DNA from: Whitmania pigra
Taxonomy: Eukaryota > Annelida > Clitellata > Hirudinida > Haemopidae
DNA length: 64,000 bases
Assembly (NCBI GenBank): GCA_021613335.1
Contig: JAJTWR010000479.1
Location: forward strand, 124,001-188,000
Direction of reading: 5' to 3'
Position numbers and translations under genes: made by a program. The notes under the pieces were generated by a model. It was not told the origin of the DNA and did no database searches. It saw only the letters and a program-made list of their open reading frames with translations. Position 1 is the stretch's first letter. The number at the start of each line of letters is the position of its first letter. Below, in pieces: positions 54,528 to 62,606 of the stretch.

Positions 54528-54602
54528 AGTCCAAGAACTTACTTCATCTGCTTATTTGTGGATGAAGTTTCTTTTAATAATTTTCAGTTCATTTGAATAA
54601 AT

Positions 54603-55790
54603 ATGATAAGGAAAAAAGTATCAATAAACTACAAATCATTTTATCAATTTTGTTTTGTGCTTTTATTTTTTCTTGTTTCTACGATTAACGCATATTCCCA
54701 ACAAATCATTAAGGGTAAAGTTCTAGATGATGAGACCGACTTGCCCCTTGCTGGCATAAGTGTATTTATCAACAGCAGTACAAGAGGGACAATGACAAAT
54801 GAAAAAGGAGAATTCTCGTTAAATTACCTTTCTATAAATAACTATACAGTAGCATTTTCTTCTATAGGTTACGAAATGCAGAAAGTGAATGTTAGCATAC
54901 AGCCTGATAAACCGATTTGGATAAGCGTAAAATTAAAACGAAGGACGATTAGTCTTAATGAAGTTACGATTTCCTTGCAGGATAACTCATGGAAACGTTG
55001 GGGAAGAACATTTCTTGCTGGACTTTTGAGTACCTCTCAAAATGCACAAAGTTGTAATCTTTTAAACAAGCAAGCGGTTAAATTTACCTATGATAAAAAA
55101 AGCAATATTTTATTCGCCTCCAACACGGAACCTTTGGTTGTTGCAAACGATAGATTAGGTTATACCATCTACTATGACATTGAAAATTTTAAAATTGATT
55201 TCGAAAAAGAACTAATTTCTTATGACGGATTTGCTCGCTTTACTGAGATCGATGGCACCCCTGCAAAACGTAAAAGATGGGCAATAGCGAGGCATGAAAC
55301 CTATAAATATTCTATGTCTAAATTTGTTCGTGCCTTATACAGTGAGAAACAGATTGATAGTTTGTACGAAATCCGTTCGCTACAAAAACTTCCAAATACT
55401 GAAAAAATCCGTGTTATTGGGCTATTAAAAAAGAATCAGACTTATCGAAAAGATTCTATGACTTGTTATCAGAATATTATTAAACATGCTGACAGTATCA
55501 AGACATTTTCAAGCCCTCTACATCTAGAAGACCTTATTGTTGTCGATCATAATGGAAGAAAAAGCATAACTGGAATTGAGCATTTATATATTAGTTTAAT
55601 AGCATTTAAAAATAATGTCATAAACAAACTTGCTACCTCTGAATTAGTCATTTTACCTAGTCGCCATATTTATATTGAGCCAACAGGCAAGTTAACCGCT
55701 TCCAAAGATTTCGTAATAAATGGTTATTGGTCTGATAGTGAAAGGCTTTCAGATGCACTCCCGATAGATTTTATAATTCAACAAAAATAA
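54603..55790 (+). CDS. Carboxypeptidase-regulatory-domain protein, island cargo
   Basis: 395 aa. After a signal peptide (VLLFFLVSTINAYSQ) comes a CarboxypepD_reg-like beta domain, residues ~35-120 (IIKGKVLDDETDLPLAGISV, GTMTNEKGEFSLNY, AFSSIGYEMQKV). The remaining ~270 residues (WKRWGRTFLAGLLSTSQNAQ, YTIYYDIENFKIDFEKE, RWAIARHETYKYSMSKFVRA) match the type of periplasmic or surface protein widespread in this phylum, with no known activity. It is too short for a TonB receptor and has no barrel. It sits between the toxin-type cluster and the integrase and has an intact frame. Confidence 0.7.
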   Translation: MIRKKVSINYKSFYQFCFVLLFFLVSTINAYSQQIIKGKVLDDETDLPLAGISVFINSSTRGTMTNEKGEFSLNYLSINNYTVAFSSIGYEMQKVNVSIQPDKPIWISVKLKRRTISLNEVTISLQDNSWKRWGRTFLAGLLSTSQNAQSCNLLNKQAVKFTYDKKSNILFASNTEPLVVANDRLGYTIYYDIENFKIDFEKELISYDGFARFTEIDGTPAKRKRWAIARHETYKYSMSKFVRALYSEKQIDSLYEIRSLQKLPNTEKIRVIGLLKKNQTYRKDSMTCYQNIIKHADSIKTFSSPLHLEDLIVVDHNGRKSITGIEHLYISLIAFKNNVINKLATSELVILPSRHIYIEPTGKLTASKDFVINGYWSDSERLSDALPIDFIIQQK

Positions 55791-55864
55791 AAGAACTTTT
55801 CTGTTTAAGATTTGTTTTTTGATTTCAATTTAGATGACCATCTCACAGAGATTATTTAGTCAAA

Positions 55865-57222
55865 TTAGAAATCTACAACAGCATCCAAAGCATCATCCGC
55901 ATCCTTGTGGATGAAGTTTCCCTGATAAATAACCGTTGTTGTAATCGAAGTATGGCGGTAAAGCTTTTGCAACATTTGGAGCGAGATATTTTCGCCAGAG
56001 ATATTGCCAAAAGCGTGTCTTGCTCCATGCGGTTTAATATCCTTGGTTATTTCATTTTCATTCGCAACAACCTTTAGAGCTTTTATTAATCTCTTATCTA
56101 CATAGGAGGTTTTGCGCTTTACTTCGTATTTGTCATCTAACCTATCTAAAATTTTAAGCTCGGGAAAAACAAGGTCATTTTTTTGTATATCAATTTTATA
56201 CTGTTCCAGTATAGCCATTGCTTTAATGGGTACTTTAAGCGAGCCTGTTTTGTTGTTTTTTCCCATGCTATAATATAAAGTCGTCCATTCTGAAAATCAG
56301 ACCATTTTAAAAGTAATAAATCGGATAGCCTGATGCCTGCAAAATAAAAAGAGAATAGCCATAGGTTAGTCGCGTGTTTTAAATACTGTCTGCCGAATAA
56401 CGACATATCGGTTAATCTCTGCTGTTCGTCTTCGGTAAGAGGGGCTTTCTTTCTTTTTAACCCGTCTTGTATTTTGCGCTCCGTGATAAAAGAGAAATCT
56501 TTTATTTCTTCAATGCTATTTGCGAAATCTTCGAGCTTCTTAATGTCCTCTTGGTTCAGGCCAATCTTTACTCCCGATGGAATTTTAATGCTGATTTTAC
56601 CCTTTCCAAATGGGTAATCGTTTCTATTGGCAATACCGCTTTCTATTGCCCTGTTATAAATCGTTCTTATCAAAATAATGTGGTTAACGATTGTTCTGTC
56701 CGATACGGTTTTCTTTTCTGTCTTGCCGACTTTCAAGGTCGATTTAAGATAGGCTTTATACCTTTCGAGTAAATCAACGGTAATATCACTAAAGGCAATG
56801 TCTTCGCCTTTTAGAAATTGCTTGAAATGCTTAATACGAGGCTTTTGTGCATTCACATCATATTTGCCCTCTTTGCGCATATTATTGAGGTAGGTTTCTG
56901 CCACATCGAAAAACGAAGTGCTTTTTTCGGGTTTTGCTGTTTTTATAACTGTCTTTGCTGAATGCTCTTTATTCTGCGTTTCAAGTTCTAACAGCTTATC
57001 GTTTATCTCTGCTAGTTTCTTCAACAGGAGGTTATTTAGGCGTGCAGAATTAGGATGCGTTTTTTTGACCCTTTGCTTATCTTCATCCCATTCATCGAGA
57101 GAATTTAAAGAATGGCCGATAAAGCTGTATGAGGGTTTACGGTCTTTGATAACACAGATAGAAAGCGGGAACTTGCCTTGCTTGTCTGGTCTTTTTTGCA
57201 GGACAATCTTGATAGAAGCCAT
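55865..57222 (-). pseudogene. Tyrosine integrase, frameshifted
   Basis: The first frame (start 57222) gives the arm-binding domain (MASIKIVLQKRPDKQGKFPL), the SAM-like core-binding domain (VAETYLNNMRKEGKYDV) and the first catalytic Arg in FAGIRLSDLLLLKWSDF. A two-base insertion near 56262 then shifts the frame; the second frame (56266-55865) carries HGARHAFGNISGENIS (His-x-x-Arg), YRHTSITTTVIYQGNF (second His and the Tyr nucleophile). All catalytic residues exist but not in one chain, so the element cannot excise by its own integrase. Its start faces the right edge of the island at ~57297. Confidence 0.9.
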
Positions 57223-57261
57223 AAAGAAAATGTTTAAATTGCAATGGCTGTTCTACTCATT

Positions 57262-57297
57262 GCTTAAACAAATTATAAGAAATTGCTAAAACAATTT
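57262..57297 (+). repeat. Right GCTAAAACA repeats of the island
   Basis: GCTTAAACA at 57262 and GCTAAAACAATTT at 57285-57297; the latter 13 bases are identical to 47653-47665. I use 57297 as the provisional right limit. No tRNA sequence is found at this end. From 57298 to 57734 there is only a 29-codon ORF at 57361 and an unrecognised frame around 57470-57615. Confidence 0.45.
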
Positions 57298-57734
57298 GGC
57301 TTTTTATTTGATTTTTCCTGTATTTATTTTTTCTAAAAAAGCCCTTAAAACCGAACTTAAATGACAAATAGAACCAAATCAAACCAAACAAATACAATTA
57401 AAGAAGAATTCGGCACCCTAAGCCAAAACTTCATCTTCGCGGCAATTTGACGCCCTATTTTATTTTGCTAATATGATGTTGCCGGCGGCGGATGATGGGG
57501 CGGAAATAATTTTATCATTGGCCTATAAACTCGCCGAAGGCTCGGCAAGAACGTTTGCGTTCTTGTTAGAATCTGCCCAAGCTATCCCTTGCATCCGTAA
57601 AATTATCATTGAATTTTAAACAATTTTTGACAGTAATGACCTTTTTACGCTATTTTATGCAACCCTTAGGCAGACACAAAAAAATACAACTGCATGAAAA
57701 CCATAAAATTACCAAAAAAAGACATGCGCGCAAC

Positions 57735-57931
57735 ATTTTGGCATAAAAGCAGGAATAAATATATCAACCCTTAGATACGGCGAAATCGGTTACAAATTAA
57801 CATCCGGTTTCACAATAGGAACTAATTATGGCTCAGGGCTTATGAATATGGCTCCTAAAAATCTCAGAACCGCCAATAATGAAAAGATTCAAAATCGCGT
57901 AGGTAGTTTTTCCATAGGTTATTCGTTTTAA
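57735..57931 (+). pseudogene. Porin-family barrel protein with internal deletion
   Basis: The frame gives FGIKAGINISTLRYGEIGYK, then LTSGFTIGTNYGSGL and ends QNRVGSFSIGYSF at 57931. The first strand and last strand of a PorT-like barrel are present, but only about 60 residues remain of the usual ~200, and the signal peptide is gone. It is similar in type to the intact gene at 17466. Confidence 0.55.
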
Positions 57932-58641
57932 TAAATTTACAGGTCTCGATTTATCTATTATAATTCTAGTTGCCGAGGATATATTATAAAAACAAAACGA
58001 TGATATATAATTGTTTATAGCAAAAAGTCGTTTGAATAAGAGCATAAACAATTTACCCGCTGAATCCAGCCTGCGTATTGATAGCGCTACCGATCATTGG
58101 ATGGAAGGTTTTACAAAGCAACCGCGCGCTGATTAAGACTCAGAGAAAGCATGCTCCAAACGACCTGATAATCATCAGCTCAAACAAGAAAAACAAAAAA
58201 AGAGAAAGAGAATTGAAGTAACCATAAATCGATATCAAAAACCCTTCCCAGCACTATACATGCGGTAACTATGTAGGTTTTTCATCCTAAAACTAACTTT
58301 GTTCGTCTTTGGATTACGGTTTGAAAAATTATTCAACAACTAGCATTAGCTAATAACCATAACAAATTATTATAATGGAATCAACAATTAATTTTCCGCT
58401 GCAAATTAAAAAACATTGAATTGTTTATGTCGCGCATTTTATATACTAACAGGTATTTTCGTTTTTTATATATCCTTTTCTACTAACGAGAGAATGGCTG
58501 TCGAAAATGTTGCTTATTTCCCGTATCACTGTTTTTCTGCGAAATCTTCTGAGGGTTATAACGTTACAAACAGTTAAGCGGGTATTTGATAAAGAGGTGG
58601 TATATATTAAATTTGGCTTTTTACCTTGATATAAAACAATT
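57932..58641. other. Gene-poor stretch
   Basis: A startless frame around 58030-58135 (ESSLRIDSATDHWMEGFTK) might be a remnant; I do not recognise it. No repeat, hairpin or RNA gene is evident. Confidence 0.4.
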
Positions 58642-58953
58642 ATGGATATCCCGGTTTTTAATATTTATGACGTTGGAGCTAAAAACGAGTTTCTTGGACA
58701 TTATCTTGACTTTGCTACCATTACAATCAGAAGAACTGAAGGAATCACTAGTATAATTGAAGAAACGCACATGAATGGGGCTTTAATATTTTCCCAAATT
58801 GTAAACAGCGCTGTTTATAAGTTAGGAAAGAGTACGCAAACTAATAAGGAAACTAACGACAATATAACAAACGATTTGGCCCGAATCAACAATTTAAAAG
58901 CTAGTGGAGCCATTACTTTTGAAGAATTTGAACGCCTCAAAAAAATATTTTAG
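58642..58953 (+). CDS. SHOCT-domain protein, probably 5' truncated
   Basis: 103 aa. The opening YDVGAKNEFLGHYLDFATIT followed by IRRTEGITSIIEETH resembles the last strands and helix of a bacterial PH-like domain. The C-terminal 30 residues, DLARINNLKASGAITFEEFE, are a SHOCT (short C-terminal) helix pair that often marks oligomeric or membrane-associated proteins. Relatives carry a longer N-terminal PH part, so this copy may have lost its front. Function unknown. Confidence 0.55.
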   Translation: MDIPVFNIYDVGAKNEFLGHYLDFATITIRRTEGITSIIEETHMNGALIFSQIVNSAVYKLGKSTQTNKETNDNITNDLARINNLKASGAITFEEFERLKKIF

Positions 58954-59252
58954 ATGGCTTATAAGTTACTTGGTAATCCTAAATCGAAAATTGCTTTTCA
59001 AAAAAATAAGACAATTATATACTGAAACCTTTGCAAGGTACCGTGTTGCATACCCTGTAGGGAGTGGAATCAACAAAAGAAATACCGGTAATTTACCTAA
59101 ACAGGCGGTTTTTAGGGAAATAATTATAGGCATTAAAGGATATTACTTTAAAGCCGGAGGGAAAAACATGCTGATTGCCGGCATTGATAATCTCAAAGGG
59201 GGTATTTGCGTAATATTTATACTTCTCCAAGCCCTTTTTTTAGGTTAAGCAA

Positions 59253-59936
59253 CTAATTTACAATTAATTTGTAACCTTTACCATGCACATTCAGAATTTC
59301 TACTTTTGGGTCTTCTTTCAAATATTTACGTAGTTTGCTCAAAAAAACATCCATACTGCGGCCATTAAAATAATTATCGTCGCGCCATATATTCAGCAGG
59401 GCTTCTTCGCGGGTAAGCACGCTATTTTTTTTTAGGCAAAGTAAATATAATAATTCGGCTTCTTTTGTCGATAGCTTTTGCTGACGCCCTTTGTGGTTAA
59501 TTAGCTGCGTGGTATAATCAAAAGCGTATTCGCCAATATCAAAGCTGGTTTGGGCGGGTTCATCATTTACCGACACCCGCTTTAACAAAGCGTTTATGCG
59601 CAGTAATAATTCTTCGATACGAAATGGTTTGGTAATATAATCATCCCCTCCTAAATCATAGGCATTGGTCTTATCTTCAATCATCGATTTTGCGGTGGCA
59701 AATATAATTGGGATTTGCTGATTCGTTTTTCTGATTTCTTTGCCTAAGGTAAATCCATCTTTTTTAGGCATCATCACATCTAAAATGCACAGGTCGAAAT
59801 GTTGCTTGCTAAAAATTTTTAGCCCTTCCTCGCCATCGCTACACAGCTTTACCTCAAATTTACCTTTAAGCTGAAGGTAGTCTTGCAATAATTGCCCCAA
59901 GTTTGGATCGTCTTCTACTAATAAAATTTTTTTCAT
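59253..59936 (-). CDS. OmpR-family response regulator
   Basis: 227 aa. The receiver domain has the acidic pocket (VEDDPN), the phosphorylated Asp in LCILDVMMPKKDGF, and the Lys in DYITKPFRIEELLLR. The C-terminal winged helix (about 130-227) contains LSTKEAELLYLLCLKKNSVL and FNGRSMDVFLSKLRKYLKED. Its start is five bases after the stop of the sensor-kinase gene, so the two are one operon. It resembles the RprY regulators of this phylum; the regulon cannot be inferred. Confidence 0.95.
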   Translation of the reverse strand: MKKILLVEDDPNLGQLLQDYLQLKGKFEVKLCSDGEEGLKIFSKQHFDLCILDVMMPKKDGFTLGKEIRKTNQQIPIIFATAKSMIEDKTNAYDLGGDDYITKPFRIEELLLRINALLKRVSVNDEPAQTSFDIGEYAFDYTTQLINHKGRQQKLSTKEAELLYLLCLKKNSVLTREEALLNIWRDDNYFNGRSMDVFLSKLRKYLKEDPKVEILNVHGKGYKLIVN

Positions 59937-59941
59937 CAGAA

Positions 59942-61777
59942 TTAACTGTTTTGTTTTAACGGAAGTATAATTTCAAAAACGCTGCCTTTATCTTTTTCGC
60001 TTTGTACCTTAATATGCCCCCCCATTTGGGCTATTATATTATGCACGTAATTTAAACCTAAGCCAAAACCTTTTACATCGTGCAGATTGCCGGTAGGCAC
60101 CCGATAAAACTGGTCGAAAATGCGTTTGGTTTGTTCTTTGGTTATCCCAATACCCTCATCGCTTACCAAAATAGAAATCGTTTTGTTGGTATTTTTTGTG
60201 GTTATGTTGATTTTTGGCTGATTTACACTGTATTTATTGGCATTGTCAATCAAGTTGTAAATCACGTTTGATAAATGCAACTCGTCTGCAAAAACGGTTT
60301 CTTTTTTGGCTTCTAAATTTAATGTTACAATGGCTTTTTTCTTTTGCAATTGCAGATCCATGCTATCTACTACAAGGCTTATCAAATCGTTAACCTGCAC
60401 ATTGTCATAATCTGGTTTCAGCTCTTTCTTGTCAACGCGAGCAATGGTTAAAACCCGCTCAATATGGTTTCCTAAGCGTACATTTTCATCATAAATAATA
60501 CCCGCCAGCCTGATCACCCTATCTTTGTTTTCCGCTACTTCGGTATCTTTTAACGCTTCGCTTGCAATCATGATGGTTGAGACCGGGGTTTTAAACTCGT
60601 GGGTCATGTTGTTTATGAAATCTGTTTTCATTTCAGAAAGTTTTTTTTGACGGATGATAGCGTATATGGTATAGGTAAAAATAAAAATCAGCACCAAAAG
60701 TAAGCCGGCAGAAGAGGCAAGGGTAAAAAACATATTGCTAAAAATGGCCGCATTTTTTCCTGGGAAACTGATATAAATCATACCCGGGTCGGTGGTCATC
60801 GCATCGTTAGCGAAAACAACTTTTGAGTAGGTGTTTTTTGGTAATGCCGGGTTCTTATTAGAAATATTTTTATAGATAATATGGTTTTTATCTTTTGATT
60901 TGGTTAACCAATAATTATAATCAATGGCGATATTTCGACTCAACAACTCTCGCCGCAAAAGGGTATCAATAACTTCTTGAGAGGGAATTCGTTGTTCAAG
61001 CGGAACATCTTTATTGGCCATCTCCTGAGCCACATCCAGTACCAGATTAAGATTTTTGTTATTGTAAATCGGGGTATCTGCATACAAACGGTTTAGTTCC
61101 ATTTGATATTTACGCTCGGCCTTGGCGTCTTCAATTTTAAACCTGATTAACAAATCCTGATCTTTACTCGGCAAAGAAATCAATCGGGGCAACATATTGG
61201 CCGGATCTAAGCCAAAGTAGCGAATGGTATCAGGCAATTTGTTAAGGTTTATTTTGGCATTTAATTTCGAAAAATTAAACATTACGTTACGTTGCAATAA
61301 TTTGCCGTTAATATCATACGAATCTTTGGCAATCAATTCTAAATTGTTGTTTTGCCCGGATGGGTCAATAATGGACCGATAATCTTCCTCGCTAATTATA
61401 ATCGGAGAAATATAGTTCGCCAAAATAATGCTGTCTTGAAATTTGAGATAAGCCAACATTTGCCGGTATTGCTTGGCCTTGCGGAAAACTTCAGCTTCTT
61501 TAAAGCGCACTTTAAACGAAACAATACTATCAGTTTGGCTACGAATATCGCGCTCTTGCCGCAGCCTAAATGCCCTGTTGTTTTTATTGATTTGAAGAGC
61601 GGCATTCCTTTTTTGAATCATATTGGTTACCGCATCCAACGTCTCATAAACATCTTGTTCAAAAAGCTGTGATTTTAACCTATATGATTCCTGAATGTAA
61701 TACAATTGCATCACAAAAACACCCAGAAGCGCAACCGTCATTAAACCGGTTATCAGCCACAAACCTTTCTTTTTCAT
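59942..61777 (-). CDS. Sensor histidine kinase
   Basis: 611 aa. Two membrane segments (about residues 7-24 and 340-362) enclose a ~310-residue periplasmic sensor region. The dimerisation box is FINNMTHEFKTPVSTIMIAS with the phosphorylated His, and the ATP-binding domain has NLIDNANKYS (N box), DEGIGITKEQ (G1) and GFGLGLNYVH (G2). It is paired with the OmpR-type regulator gene, five bases downstream. The layout is like RprX of Bacteroides. The signal is unknown. Confidence 0.95.
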   Translation of the reverse strand: MKKKGLWLITGLMTVALLGVFVMQLYYIQESYRLKSQLFEQDVYETLDAVTNMIQKRNAALQINKNNRAFRLRQERDIRSQTDSIVSFKVRFKEAEVFRKAKQYRQMLAYLKFQDSIILANYISPIIISEEDYRSIIDPSGQNNNLELIAKDSYDINGKLLQRNVMFNFSKLNAKINLNKLPDTIRYFGLDPANMLPRLISLPSKDQDLLIRFKIEDAKAERKYQMELNRLYADTPIYNNKNLNLVLDVAQEMANKDVPLEQRIPSQEVIDTLLRRELLSRNIAIDYNYWLTKSKDKNHIIYKNISNKNPALPKNTYSKVVFANDAMTTDPGMIYISFPGKNAAIFSNMFFTLASSAGLLLVLIFIFTYTIYAIIRQKKLSEMKTDFINNMTHEFKTPVSTIMIASEALKDTEVAENKDRVIRLAGIIYDENVRLGNHIERVLTIARVDKKELKPDYDNVQVNDLISLVVDSMDLQLQKKKAIVTLNLEAKKETVFADELHLSNVIYNLIDNANKYSVNQPKINITTKNTNKTISILVSDEGIGITKEQTKRIFDQFYRVPTGNLHDVKGFGLGLNYVHNIIAQMGGHIKVQSEKDKGSVFEIILPLKQNS

Positions 61778-61955
61778 GCCTTGTTAAATAAAAATACACA
61801 AACAACTGAGTTAAGACGATTCTTTTAACAAATTTTAACACTAACTTGTTTTTACCGGCATTAATTATTTGTAATAACCATATTACCAACTTGTGCTCGT
61901 TTATGGCCAATAATTTTTTAGCAGGCTTTTATGAAAAAAACTGCGTGAGTAAAAG

Positions 61956-62186
61956 CTGCTGACAGCCCGTTTTCAGAAAATAAATAGGGCGTCAAATAAT
62001 GAGCAAAGGCTATGTTTATGCTTGCGATTTGTTTCCCTAAGCTATTTTTCCATATTTTGCCATTGGAGGTCAATAGTTTATGTGGTTTAATTATTTTTTT
62101 TGGAAAACCAAATCAATGATTTTTACAACAATTTTGGCGACCTCTTTTATAAAATCTCGACAAATTATTTTAAACAGTTTCTCAGT
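61956..62186 (+). repeat. Dispersed repeat family 1, copy 2
   Basis: Same strand and block order as copy 1 (37076-37313): GCTGCTGACAG, CTTGCG-TTTGTTTCCC, ATTTTTCCATATTTTG, TCAATGATTTTTAC, CCTCTTTTATAAAATCT and TTTAAACAGTTTCT. It lies upstream of the sensor-kinase operon. From 62187 to 62606 nothing else is recognised; a 17-codon ORF at 62250 (MATLQKAFDERIYPKTG) is too short to judge. Confidence 0.7.
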
Positions 62187-62606
62187 CTCAAAGCATAAAG
62201 TACAAGAGTTTTTAGCTTAAAGACCATACCCGTACCATATTGTCGGGTTTATGGCAACGCTTCAAAAAGCATTTGATGAAAGAATTTATCCAAAAACCGG
62301 ATGATAAAAAGAAATTAAGGCGGCGTCTGCTAAATTTAACGATAAATGCGGTTACATGAGTTACAAAACTTGGTTTTGAGATAAGTCTGAAACTGAAATC
62401 CTACCTTGGTTAAACATTAAATATCGTCAAAAAACAGGATTTTTTATATTAAAAATATCAATAATAAGCAAAAATAAGCGGTGAGTTTTCATGATGATCG
62501 ATAGCGTTAAACACTTTAACGCATTACCTGAGGCAAGGTCCGTTGTAAAGAAAAACAATCTCATGCGCCGTTTTTTTTGTTGCATAATTTTTTATTCTTT
62601 CGCTTT

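Noticed and set aside
49984..57222. Sequencing error as the cause of the many frame breaks
   Set aside because: Breaks cluster in mobile regions, whereas long core genes such as leuS, ppc and the 803-codon beta-oxidation gene are uninterrupted; raw reads would be needed to exclude it fully.
58904..59248. 114-codon plus-strand ORF overlapping the SHOCT gene
   Set aside because: It begins inside the SHOCT gene in another frame, has an unlikely amino-acid mix and no recognisable domain, and lies antisense to nothing conserved. Chance ORF is the simpler reading.
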